From an uncultured Caulobacterales bacterium (lineage in GTDB: Bacteria > Pseudomonadota > Alphaproteobacteria > Caulobacterales > Maricaulaceae), in assembly GCA_937981945.1 (NCBI GenBank), contig CALJNJ010000132.1:1-7153 (forward strand): a stretch of 7,153 nt of DNA, read 5' to 3'. A program made the position numbers and the translations under genes. The notes beneath the pieces were generated by a model. That model had not been told where the DNA came from and made no database searches. It was given only the letters and a program-made list of their open reading frames with translations. Of this stretch, positions 1-6,592 are shown in pieces. Position 1 is the stretch's first letter, and each line of letters opens with the position of its first letter.

Positions 1-141
1 GTTGAGGTCGAATTGACCAAATATGAAAGCAAGTTCCGGGATTTACAGGTCACCTATCATCTAAAGGATATTTACAGCCGCCGTTTACCGGATGCTGAAT
101 TGAGCTATGAAATTCCGGCCTCTCCGTCGCCTATGGATTAG
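1..141 (+). CDS. C-terminal fragment of an unidentified protein, cut by the window edge
   Basis: Frame 1 is open from the first base to a TAG at 139-141, giving 46 residues with no start codon in view. The fragment is rich in charged and aromatic residues (VEVELTKYESKFRDLQVTYH at its start) and ends in a Pro/Ser-rich tail, PASPSPMD. I recognise no family from this tail. It converges on the small membrane protein gene, and the two stop regions overlap by 11 bp with no room for a separate terminator. That arrangement fits a real gene end, but an accidental open frame of this length cannot be excluded. The sequence to the left of the window would decide it. Confidence 0.5.
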   Translation, partial: VEVELTKYESKFRDLQVTYHLKDIYSRRLPDAELSYEIPASPSPMD

Positions 142-403
142 GTCGGTTTTTGTTCGGTTTTATATAAGTGTAGATGGGTGAGGCGGCTGACAAGATCAGT
201 ATAAGGGCCGAATGTAATCCGCCGGTTTGATCCTTCAAAATCATTGAAACAAAACCCCAACCCATAAGCCCGGCAAAGAATAAAGTCAGGCTGTAATATA
301 TATTGGGTTGCGACAAACTTTCACGCAAAAACGGTAAAAACGGCATGGCCCAGGCAAAAAGGCACAGTACCGCGATAATCGATAGCCCTATTAATTCAAA
401 CAT
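131..403 (-). CDS. small three-helix membrane protein, unknown function
   Basis: This 90-residue protein is mostly hydrophobic, with three likely membrane segments at about residues 4-26, 36-57 and 64-82. A short polar linker (RESLSQPN, 27-34) lies between the first two, and a basic, proline-rich tail (KPNKNRPNP) closes the protein. It has no cysteine pairs, lipobox or catalytic motif. The start is supported by an upstream CGGAG about five bases before the ATG. It begins 29 bp after the stop of the glycosyltransferase-methyltransferase gene on the same strand, so the two are probably co-transcribed. The location and operon suggest a role at the inner membrane in glycan or lipid handling, but that is inference only. 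I do not recognise the family. The coding call is fairly secure. Confidence 0.75.
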   Translation of the reverse strand: MFELIGLSIIAVLCLFAWAMPFLPFLRESLSQPNIYYSLTLFFAGLMGWGFVSMILKDQTGGLHSALILILSAASPIYTYIKPNKNRPNP

Positions 404-432
404 TGTTGCTCCGTTATTTTGTGCGGAACTGC

Positions 433-2355
433 CTAATCCGCGATAAAATCTTCGAAGGTATTATGGGGCGCGATTTGCATCATTTCGTCTAAATGATCGA
501 TGGAATTGATCGCGTAAGTCTTGTCGAAAATTTCCGCTTCGATTTTTTCGTAATTATCCTGCAGGACAGTATTTTTCGGATCCAGGTTTTTGACCACGGC
601 CAGACCTTTGCGGAACTTACCGATAAAGGTGTGAAAGACACCGACTTCCAGGTCCGGACGATATTTGCGCAGGATCGGCGCGATTTTATAGACATCCCCG
701 GTCCAAGCGTTGAAGCGCCGGCCGCGCTCGGCCATTTCCATTTGCTCGGGCAGGACATCATCAATCATGATATAGCCGTTCGGGTTGGAATATTTCTCCA
801 CATTGATGAAATCGCGCACAACAAATTCTGCCAAATGCATGCCGTCAATAAAGGACAGATCAATACCGCCCTTCAAAACTTGCGCCGTGCGTTTTGATTT
901 GGCGAAAAAATCATCGCTTTTTTCTTTGAAAATTTTTACCCGCTGCGGAATCGGCACGGAGATGGAAAAGGCGGGGTCCACACCCACGGCTCTGCATTTG
1001 GACTGGGCCATGCTATAGCCTTGGTCCACGCCGATTTCGAAATAGAGATCAGGCTCGCGTACTTCATGCAGGCGGCGCAGAAAGTTGAGATATTTCAGAT
1101 CATCGACTTTGACGCCGTATTTTTTGGCCACTTCGCCGGCCATATCCACGGATTTCAGGGGCGGGCGCGCTTCGCGCTCATCCACCAGATCGCCGCGAAC
1201 AAGTTTAGGATGGAAATTATTATCCACGCCATTGCGGGCGCGGTGAACATAAATATTGGCGAGCTGCTTGAGCAGCTGACTTTTGACCTGGCCATATTGT
1301 TTGGAAATGGTCGGAACCTGATCGCAGGATTTGCGCATGGTTCCGTACAGGACCGGGCTTTTCACATTGGGCATGGTTTCCAGCCCGGTGATTGACTTAT
1401 ATTTCGCCCGGTAGGCATCCACTAAAATATCGCGGTCTTCCGGGGATTTGCGGGTGGTGGTGCCGTCATGATCCTGATGAAACGTCCCTTCGCCCGGGAA
1501 AATCACATAAGTGGTCGATTTATCATTGGTCAGCCGGTTGAACATTTCCAAATTGGCAAAGCCGGCGCCCGGCTCATCAAATTTTTCATCAAATGCGCCC
1601 AATTCTTCATAGACGGCTTTGCGGGTGATCAGGCAATTGGACTCGATGGCGTCGCGCAAAGATTTAGTGGCATTTTCGCCCGGGAAAAGCGCGTGCTGGA
1701 AAAGGGCATAACCTCTTTCAGGCCATTTCAAATGATCAAGCCACCAGGTCTCCCGCTTCCAGGCATCCAGTTTGGGATTTAGGTTTTGCGAAATATTGCC
1801 CAAATAATATTGCGGAATATTGATCACCGGACGCTCATGGATCTGACAAATATCGCGGGTGTTTCGAAACACGCCCGGGGACAGAATATGGGCGCCGTCA
1901 ATCATCAGACCGACCGTTGAAAATTTGGCATGGGCAATCGCGTCATTTAGAGCAAAAACCGGGGAGGGCTTCCCGTCGGTTCGAATGACTTTGGAGATAA
2001 ACGGAAACCGCTTCAGGAGCTTTTCTGGGAAAGGCTCTTTGGATCCGTTATCGGCAATGATGACTTCAATCTTATTTTTGGGCGCTTTTTGATATTTCGG
2101 CGAGCAGGATATGAGCGTTCTGACAATATGTTTGGGAATATCATAATAGGCGATGATCAGGGTCAGACCGTCAAAACCGTGGGGACCCTTTTTAAACCCG
2201 TCACTGCGTCCGGCTTCGAGCAGCGCATTTGACTCATCGGATAATTGCTGGGCCGCGCGATATTTTTCCTGCAGCGTCCGCGCGCGTTTCTTCACAGCGT
2301 CTAATTCGTCCTCAAGGGATTGAATACGGGCTTCATATTGAGATATGTGTTTCAT
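433..2355 (-). CDS. bifunctional GT2-type glycosyltransferase / class I SAM methyltransferase
   Basis: The 640-residue protein has three parts. Residues 1-50 are a charged heptad-like coiled coil. Residues 64-310 resemble a family 2 glycosyltransferase: LTLIIAYYD strand, ADNGS at 101-105, MIDGAH at 151-156 where the metal/nucleotide-sugar DxD normally lies, and a GAFDEKFDEPGAGFANLEMF stretch at 253-272. Residues 418-570 resemble a class I SAM methyltransferase (Methyltransf_24-like): motif I FEIGVDQGYS at 439-448, VGVDPA at 457-462, DLSFIDGMH at 499-507 and YIMIDDV at 528-534. The predicted roles are sugar transfer from an activated nucleotide sugar and methylation of the product, in the cytoplasm or at the inner membrane. 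The start is well supported by AAAGGAG four bases before the ATG. The small membrane protein follows 29 bp downstream. Donor, acceptor and methylation site are unknown. The GT active-site residues depart from the usual pattern (see findings), so activity of that domain is less certain than its fold. Confidence 0.85.
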   Translation of the reverse strand: MKHISQYEARIQSLEDELDAVKKRARTLQEKYRAAQQLSDESNALLEAGRSDGFKKGPHGFDGLTLIIAYYDIPKHIVRTLISCSPKYQKAPKNKIEVIIADNGSKEPFPEKLLKRFPFISKVIRTDGKPSPVFALNDAIAHAKFSTVGLMIDGAHILSPGVFRNTRDICQIHERPVINIPQYYLGNISQNLNPKLDAWKRETWWLDHLKWPERGYALFQHALFPGENATKSLRDAIESNCLITRKAVYEELGAFDEKFDEPGAGFANLEMFNRLTNDKSTTYVIFPGEGTFHQDHDGTTTRKSPEDRDILVDAYRAKYKSITGLETMPNVKSPVLYGTMRKSCDQVPTISKQYGQVKSQLLKQLANIYVHRARNGVDNNFHPKLVRGDLVDEREARPPLKSVDMAGEVAKKYGVKVDDLKYLNFLRRLHEVREPDLYFEIGVDQGYSMAQSKCRAVGVDPAFSISVPIPQRVKIFKEKSDDFFAKSKRTAQVLKGGIDLSFIDGMHLAEFVVRDFINVEKYSNPNGYIMIDDVLPEQMEMAERGRRFNAWTGDVYKIAPILRKYRPDLEVGVFHTFIGKFRKGLAVVKNLDPKNTVLQDNYEKIEAEIFDKTYAINSIDHLDEMMQIAPHNTFEDFIAD

Positions 2356-2442
2356 GGCGCTCCTTTAGCCCTTCATTTCCCCGGCTGCAAACGGAAATAC
2401 TTACAGTTTGTCAGTCCGCAAAACTTAGGATAAAAGCCGGTT
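2356..2442. promoter_or_regulatory. divergent intergenic region, presumed to hold promoters for both flanking genes
   Basis: These 87 bp separate the start codons of two divergently transcribed genes, the glycosyltransferase-methyltransferase (minus) and the dioxygenase (plus), so promoters for both probably lie here. The only sequence signals I can support are the strong AAAGGAG for the minus gene and a weaker AGGA about 12 bases before the plus-strand ATG. A TTGTCA at 2408-2413 resembles a -35 box, but no good -10 hexamer sits at the right distance before the plus gene. No operator palindrome is evident. The regulatory role is inferred from gene orientation. Confidence 0.35.
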
Positions 2443-3501
2443 ATGATCGCTGCCCATAAATATCCCGAGCATATCTCAGAGCTCGTTGATGCTCAAAATT
2501 GGGCCGGCGCCATTGCTCGTCTGAAAAAAGACTTCCGAGAGCAAAATGATCAACAGCGTTTGATGGATTTGCGGAACCTTCGCATGGAGGCCGGCGCCGT
2601 TCTTGATAATGATACGGGTTTCCCCGGCGCGCGGGCTTGTCCGCCGGTTGTCAAAGACCCGTTTCCGGACGTTAAAAACAATATTCCGGAGATTAAGGCC
2701 GAGGACATAACGCCTGAGATTCTCGGCGGGGCCATGCGCCATCACGGGGCTATTATCCTGCGTGGTTTCGCCGGCGCCAAATTTTGTGAACGTAAACGCC
2801 GCCAAATTGATAAATCACTGGCCGCAGCCAAAGATTTCTACACTATTGAAGCCCGCGACCGTCACCGCATGGTCAGAGACAGGCGCGGTAAAGACATTTG
2901 GTTCAGCCTGTTCCCGCAAGTCCGTGAGCATGCCGTCTCGGGCTCTATTCACATGATGTATGAGACGGGCGCGGTCTGGACATTTCTGTCGCCGCTCATC
3001 TCTTTTGAACTGGTTCGGTTTTTTGAGAAAAAGGGCCTGAAATCCCTCTTCAGAGAATATTTTGATGATGAGCCGTGCTTGTCCCTGAATAAGTCGGTTT
3101 TGCGGCGGGCTGCGCCTTTGGATGATCTCGCCGATTGGCATCAGGACGGGGCGTTTATGTCATCGAAAATCCGCAGTCTTAATTTGTGGATGGCATTATC
3201 CGATTGCGGGGCGGGCACGGATAGTCCCGGGATGGATATTGTCCCCAAACGCCTGAAAAATGTTCTGCCGACCGGTACGAACGGGGCGCATTTTAATTGG
3301 TCCGTTTCTGATAAAACCGTCAGGAACCGCTTCAAACCGGTGCGCCCGACCTTCAAAGAAGGGGACGGCTTGATCTTTGATCACTATAATCTGCACTGCA
3401 CGTCGTATGACAAGGATTTCACCCGTCCGCGCTATGCCATTGAAACTTGGTTTTTTGCTCAGAATTTTAACGCGGCCAATCAAACGCCCGCTTATTGGTA
3501 A
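2443..3501 (+). CDS. PhyH-type Fe(II)/2-oxoglutarate-dependent dioxygenase
   Basis: The 352-residue protein resembles the phytanoyl-CoA dioxygenase (PhyH) superfamily, non-heme iron enzymes that hydroxylate a substrate while decarboxylating 2-oxoglutarate. The iron triad is visible: H233 and D235 in DWHQDG (231-236), and a distal histidine, most likely H318 in NLHCTSYD. R330 in RPRYAIETWFF is placed to bind the 2-oxoglutarate carboxylate. GAIILRGF at 102-109 matches the typical early strand of the fold. The first ~50 residues are helical and charged and may form a separate TPR-like or dimerisation segment. The ATG follows only a weak AGGA, but no better start is visible. The gene is divergent from the glycosyltransferase-methyltransferase and its stop touches that of the 91-residue coiled-coil gene. 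Members of this superfamily are common in glycan, lipid and natural-product clusters, so hydroxylation of a surface glycan or lipid component is plausible. The substrate is not determinable. Confidence 0.82.
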   Translation: MIAAHKYPEHISELVDAQNWAGAIARLKKDFREQNDQQRLMDLRNLRMEAGAVLDNDTGFPGARACPPVVKDPFPDVKNNIPEIKAEDITPEILGGAMRHHGAIILRGFAGAKFCERKRRQIDKSLAAAKDFYTIEARDRHRMVRDRRGKDIWFSLFPQVREHAVSGSIHMMYETGAVWTFLSPLISFELVRFFEKKGLKSLFREYFDDEPCLSLNKSVLRRAAPLDDLADWHQDGAFMSSKIRSLNLWMALSDCGAGTDSPGMDIVPKRLKNVLPTGTNGAHFNWSVSDKTVRNRFKPVRPTFKEGDGLIFDHYNLHCTSYDKDFTRPRYAIETWFFAQNFNAANQTPAYW

Positions 3502-3777
3502 TCAGCGCCGTCCGAAGAGCCGGAAGACGAAATTACGAACAATGCGCATAGGCGCCGTAATCCGCCAGGACGTTGAATTTAAGTAATTCCGGATGTCATT
3601 ACGGGCAATATCTGCGGCCTGCTGCATTTGCGCGATTTTGCGGTCTTTGACAGAGAGCTCGTCTTTAAGGCCCGTCAGTTCGGCGCGAGCCTTTGCCAGA
3701 TCGGCGCGCAGGTTTTCATTTTGCTGATGCAAAACTTTATTACGCTGTTGCAAATTGACGGGTTTCTGTTCGGCCAT
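3502..3777 (-). CDS. coiled-coil protein with SWRITAP motif, surface-glycan associated
   Basis: This 91-residue protein starts MAEQKPVNLQ. Residues 8-60 form a charged, Gln/Ala/Leu-rich coiled coil, followed by NSTSWRITAPMR at 67-78 and a basic, hydrophobic C-terminus (NFVFRLFGRR). The 'SWR-x-TAP-x-R' motif after a coiled coil is a recurring module in bacterial glycosyltransferases and polysaccharide-synthesis proteins. Here it stands alone without a catalytic domain. The frame is open up to 3858, but an upstream start would place coding sequence across the intrinsic terminator at 3812-3836. The ATG at 3775-3777 has AAGAGG four bases upstream, so I chose it. The gene abuts the dioxygenase stop tail to tail with no gap. 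It may be a scaffold or membrane-anchoring partner for the neighbouring glycan enzymes, which is inference. Confidence 0.75.
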   Translation of the reverse strand: MAEQKPVNLQQRNKVLHQQNENLRADLAKARAELTGLKDELSVKDRKIAQMQQAADIARNDIRNYLNSTSWRITAPMRIVRNFVFRLFGRR

Positions 3778-3781
3778 GGGG

Positions 3782-3787
3782 CCTCTT
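3782..3787 (-). promoter_or_regulatory. ribosome binding site deciding the start of the 91-residue coiled-coil gene
   Basis: On the minus strand AAGAGG lies four bases before the ATG at 3777. It is a moderate Shine-Dalgarno match and supports this start over the upstream in-frame start at 3858, which would put the hppA terminator inside the gene. Confidence 0.5.
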
Positions 3788-3811
3788 AGCCGGTTGCAGC
3801 GCGGCGGGCAA

Positions 3812-3836
3812 TAAAAAACCCCGCCAAAAGGCGGGG
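3812..3836 (-). terminator. intrinsic terminator of hppA
   Basis: CCCCGCC (3819-3825), an AAAA loop and GGCGGGG (3830-3836) form a perfect 7-bp GC-rich hairpin. Read on the minus strand, it is followed by TTTTTTAT, a classic Rho-independent terminator. It begins 26 bp after the hppA stop codon. The plus-strand side has only a short CCGTTTTC, so any termination in that direction would be weaker. Confidence 0.92.
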
Positions 3837-3861
3837 CCGTTTTCACATATAATTGCAAATA

Positions 3862-5952
3862 TTAGTGGGCGATAACCGCCAGCAATAACAGGGCAATAAT
3901 ATTGGTGATTTTGATCATCGGGTTCACCGCAGGACCGGCCGTATCCTTATAAGGATCGCCAACCGTGTCGCCGGTGACGGAGGCTTTATGGGCTTCTGAG
4001 CCCTTACCGCCATGGTGACCGTCTTCGATGTATTTCTTGGCATTATCCCAAGCACCGCCGCCGGCTGTCATAGACAGGGCTACAAACAAGCCTGTCACGA
4101 TAACACCCATGAGCATGGCGCCGAGGGATGCCAAAGCATTTTCAAGACCTGCCATCACTCTGATCGCGAAGAACAGGGCAATCGGCGCTAAGATCGGCAG
4201 AAGTGACGGTTTGATCATTTCCTTGATCGCGGCGCCTGTCAGCATGTCCACGGCTCTGGCATAGTCAGGACGGGATGTCCCTTCCATAATGCCGGGATCC
4301 GCTTTGAATTGACGGCGGACTTCTTCGACAATTGATCCGGCAGCGCGGCCGACGGATTGCATGGCCCAAGCGCCGAACAAATACGGCAACAGACCACCGA
4401 TAAACAGACCGACAATGACATAAGGATTGGTCAGAGAGAAATCCACGACAACGCCTGACAGCGCATTCCCGCTTTTCGCTGAGAAATACTCAATGTCTTT
4501 GTAATAAGCGGCAAACAGAACCAAAGCACCCAGACCGGCTGATCCGATGGCGTAGCCTTTGGTGACGGCCTTGGTCGTATTACCAACCGCGTCCAGCGCG
4601 TCTGTGGTTTTACGAACTTCAGGTTCCAGTTCCGCCATTTCCGCAATACCGCCGGCGTTATCAGTCACAGGGCCGAAAGCGTCCAGGGCAACGATCATAC
4701 CGGCAACACCGAGCATGGCTGTCACCGCAATGGCAATACCGTAAAGACCGGCCAGTTTGAATGTCAGGATAATACCGAAAACGATTATCAAAACAGGGAC
4801 CGCTGTGGCTTCCATAGAAACGGCAAGACCTTGGATGACATTTGTACCGTGACCGGATTCAGAGGCCGCTGCCACTGATTTCACCGGGCGATGATTTACG
4901 CCGGTGTAAAATTCAGTGATCAAAACAATCGCCCCTGTGATGACAAGACCGACGATTGAGCAGTAGAACAAGTTCATGCCGGTCATGCCGGTACCTGCAA
5001 TTTCGCCAAAACCGATAAGGTATTTGGTGACAAGACCGATCGCGGCAACAGACAAAACGCCGGTTGCAATCAAGCCCTTGTAGAGAGCGCCCATCACATT
5101 CGTGGAGCCTTTGCCCAAACGGACAAAATAGGTTCCGATAATGGACGTAATGATACACGCCGCGGCGATAGCCATTGGATAAAGCGCCAAAGAGCCGGCC
5201 GTGCCGAACAAAATGGAACCCAGAACCATGGTCGCTGCAATGGTCACAACATAGGTCTCGAAAAGGTCAGCGGCCATACCGGCGCAATCACCCACATTAT
5301 CACCCACATTATCAGCGATTGTCGCCGGGTTACGGGGATCATCTTCCGGGATACCGGCTTCGACTTTACCGACCAAGTCACCGCCAACATCGGCGCCTTT
5401 GGTAAAGATACCGCCGCCGAGACGGGCAAAGACCGAGATCAATGAAGCGCCGAGGGATAAAGATACCAATCCGTCAATCACGCCGCGTTCGTCAGCGCCC
5501 ATAGGGCCGGTCAGTAACATGTAATAGACAGACAAGCCGAGCAAAGCGAGGCCGGCCACGAGCATGCCCGTGATAGCGCCGGCGTCAAAAGCGACTTTCA
5601 GGCCGCTGCCCAGGCTTTTCCGTGAGGCTTCCGTGGTCCGTACATTGGCTTGGACGGAGACGAGCATCCCCACATAACCTGCTAAGCCTGACAGAACCGC
5701 ACCAATGACAAACCCGACGGGCGCAATGGCGTTTCTGAACAGAACGAACAGTAAAATGGTAACAAACACACCGACAATGGCGATGGTTTTATATTGTTTG
5801 GACAAATAAGCTTTCGCGCCTTCTTGGATGGCGCCGGCAATTTCGTTCATACGTTCATTGCCTGTGGACTGTTTCATCAGTCCTGCTCGGGTGATAATGC
5901 CGTAAATCACAGCGATCACTCCCGAGATAATAATAAGATAGAGTGGATTCAT
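3862..5952 (-). CDS. hppA: membrane-bound proton-translocating pyrophosphatase, K+-insensitive type
   Basis: The 696-residue polytopic protein has about 16 membrane helices and all the hallmarks of H+-translocating pyrophosphatases. It hydrolyses cytoplasmic PPi and pumps protons across the membrane. The PPi/Mg2+ site is seen in [11 protein letters not shown] (188-198), DNVGDNVGD (214-222), DNAGGIAEM (431-439) and the C-terminal [19 protein letters not shown] (660-678). [10 protein letters not shown] (457-466) carries lysine at 461, where K+-dependent enzymes have alanine, which marks the K+-independent, H+-pumping class. Length is normal for bacterial members. A His/Gly-rich stretch ([11 protein letters not shown]) lies in a late cytoplasmic loop. 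The start is supported by AAGGGGAG ten bases upstream, a rather long spacer. A leader with hairpins precedes it, and a strong terminator follows. The soluble pyrophosphatase gene ppa lies two genes upstream on the same strand. Identification is very secure. Confidence 0.97.
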   Translation of the reverse strand: MNPLYLIIISGVIAVIYGIITRAGLMKQSTGNERMNEIAGAIQEGAKAYLSKQYKTIAIVGVFVTILLFVLFRNAIAPVGFVIGAVLSGLAGYVGMLVSVQANVRTTEASRKSLGSGLKVAFDAGAITGMLVAGLALLGLSVYYMLLTGPMGADERGVIDGLVSLSLGASLISVFARLGGGIFTKGADVGGDLVGKVEAGIPEDDPRNPATIADNVGDNVGDCAGMAADLFETYVVTIAATMVLGSILFGTAGSLALYPMAIAAACIITSIIGTYFVRLGKGSTNVMGALYKGLIATGVLSVAAIGLVTKYLIGFGEIAGTGMTGMNLFYCSIVGLVITGAIVLITEFYTGVNHRPVKSVAAASESGHGTNVIQGLAVSMEATAVPVLIIVFGIILTFKLAGLYGIAIAVTAMLGVAGMIVALDAFGPVTDNAGGIAEMAELEPEVRKTTDALDAVGNTTKAVTKGYAIGSAGLGALVLFAAYYKDIEYFSAKSGNALSGVVVDFSLTNPYVIVGLFIGGLLPYLFGAWAMQSVGRAAGSIVEEVRRQFKADPGIMEGTSRPDYARAVDMLTGAAIKEMIKPSLLPILAPIALFFAIRVMAGLENALASLGAMLMGVIVTGLFVALSMTAGGGAWDNAKKYIEDGHHGGKGSEAHKASVTGDTVGDPYKDTAGPAVNPMIKITNIIALLLLAVIAH

Positions 5953-5962
5953 AGCACAATAT

Positions 5963-5970
5963 CTCCCCTT
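5963..5970 (-). promoter_or_regulatory. ribosome binding site of hppA with long spacer
   Basis: The minus strand reads AAGGGGAG ten bases before the hppA ATG. The purine core resembles the GAGGGGAAG found twice in the upstream hairpin repeats, so those repeats could act as look-alike ribosome sites or compete for the same anti-SD partner. That is speculative. Confidence 0.6.
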
Positions 5971-5974
5971 GGTC

Positions 5975-5988
5975 AGAGCCGAAGCCCT
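5975..5988 (-). other. small hairpin with UUCG tetraloop in the hppA leader
   Basis: On the minus strand, AGGGC - UUCG - GCUCU can form a five-pair stem (one G-U pair) closed by the very stable C(UUCG)G tetraloop. It ends four bases before the hppA Shine-Dalgarno. There is no T-run, so it is not a terminator. It may affect mRNA stability or ribosome access. The tetraloop is only optimal when transcribed in the hppA direction. Confidence 0.5.
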
Positions 5989-6005
5989 ATTGTGAATTTT
6001 AGAAG

Positions 6006-6043
6006 TTGGCCGCGCATCTTGATCGTGCGCGCTTCCCCTCGCG
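6006..6043. repeat. hairpin repeat, unit 1 of a tandem pair upstream of hppA
   Basis: On the plus strand TTGGCCG (6006-6012) leads into a stem CGCGCA (6011-6016) / TGCGCG (6026-6031) with a nine-base loop. The stem runs directly into CGCTTCCCCTCGCG (6030-6043). The flanks match unit 2 almost exactly while the stem sequence differs but remains paired. I do not recognise the element. It could be a structured RNA in the hppA leader (minus strand), a plus-strand small RNA, or a REP-like palindrome. Confidence 0.65.
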
Positions 6044-6053
6044 ATTAGTGAGA

Positions 6054-6090
6054 TTGGCCGTGGTTTCGCAGAACCACGCTTCCCCTCGCG
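6054..6090. repeat. hairpin repeat, unit 2 of the tandem pair upstream of hppA
   Basis: TTGGCCG (6054-6060) is followed by a perfect 7-bp stem CGTGGTT (6059-6065) / AACCACG (6072-6078) with a six-base loop, then CGCTTCCCCTCGCG (6077-6090). It lies 47-48 bp from unit 1. The shared 14-base tail is identical in both units, and the same C-C mismatch closes the base of each stem. Different stem sequence with kept pairing suggests that structure, not sequence, is maintained. Confidence 0.65.
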
Positions 6091-6142
6091 TTAATGGGGC
6101 GCAAATTAACCATTAAACCATGGGAATCAAGGAAAATTGAAC

Positions 6143-6168
6143 GAAAAATAGGGTGGCTTTAAGGCCTA
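6143..6168 (-). terminator. possible weak terminator after the 110-residue gene
   Basis: Starting at the stop codon, the minus strand can pair TAGG with CCTA, with a nested GGC/GCC, followed directly by TTTTT. The stem is short and imperfect, so termination would be partial at best. It would separate the upstream genes from hppA. Confidence 0.3.
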
Positions 6169-6498
6169 TCCGAGGGTGATATTCACCGCATTTTCAGAGA
6201 AAATCTTCGTGCCGTCCGAAAACAGATAGTAATGATTGACCCCAAGGCTTGATTTAGCGACCTCATCAGCCTGACCGAAAGCGGTCGGCAGTTCAGGGCA
6301 AATCAAATAGAAATTGTCATGTTGGCTGTTGCGGACAATGATCCGGCCGGCGTCATCCGCCATCAGATCAGATTTCTTCAGGACGATTTCATTTTGACCT
6401 TTGGCCAAGTCGGCAGGTCCGAAATTAATCGAATCCGCTTCGTGCACGAAGTCATCTGCTGCATCTAAAGACGCTGCTTGTTCTATTTGAGGTAACAT
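6166..6498 (-). CDS. hypothetical protein, 110 residues
   Basis: The frame encodes an acidic, soluble-looking protein without signal peptide or membrane segment. The first third is Ala/Asp-rich (QAASLDAADDFVHEADSI). The remainder looks like a beta-rich domain, with short strands such as NEIVLKKSDL, GRIIVRNS, NFYLICPEL and HYYLFSDGTKI. I recognise no family. The start is uncertain: the ATG at 6496-6498 is preceded by GCGCCCCCTT, with no Shine-Dalgarno match, so translation may be leaderless, weak, or begin elsewhere. It lies between ppa (128 bp upstream) and hppA (213 bp downstream) on the same strand. No function follows from that position. No competing frame on either strand looks better. 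Confidence 0.6.
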   Translation of the reverse strand: MLPQIEQAASLDAADDFVHEADSINFGPADLAKGQNEIVLKKSDLMADDAGRIIVRNSQHDNFYLICPELPTAFGQADEVAKSSLGVNHYYLFSDGTKIFSENAVNITLG

Positions 6499-6592
6499 AA
6501 GGGGGCGCTTAAATTACTGTTGATGTGAGGCCATAGTTAACAATGCTGAATATGAACGCAAGGTTAAAGCTTCAGGCGACACAGGCGAGTTT

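Noticed and set aside
493..1782. Plus-strand open frames opposite the glycosyltransferase-methyltransferase (493-897, 1021-1395, 1468-1782)
   Set aside because: They lie fully inside a strongly supported minus-strand gene with clear domain motifs, and their translations show no family features.
1967..1976. GGGCTTCCC palindrome inside the GT-methyltransferase gene as another hairpin-element copy
   Set aside because: It lacks the GGGGAAGC head followed by a separate stem and is explained by coding sequence.
2401..2434. Possible sigma-70 promoter (TTGTCA with TAGGAT or GATAAA) before the dioxygenase
   Set aside because: Spacer lengths are 12 or 15 bases and the -10 candidates are poor and only about ten bases from the ATG.
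3778..3858. N-terminal extension of the coiled-coil gene up to an ATG at 3858
   Set aside because: It would run through the strong hppA terminator hairpin and encode a Pro/Cys-rich stretch unlike the rest of the protein; the ATG at 3777 has a ribosome site.
5287..5314. Direct repeat CACCCACATTATCACCCACATTATC
   Set aside because: It encodes the conserved DNVGDNVGD catalytic motif of HppA, so the repetition is at protein level and expected for the family.
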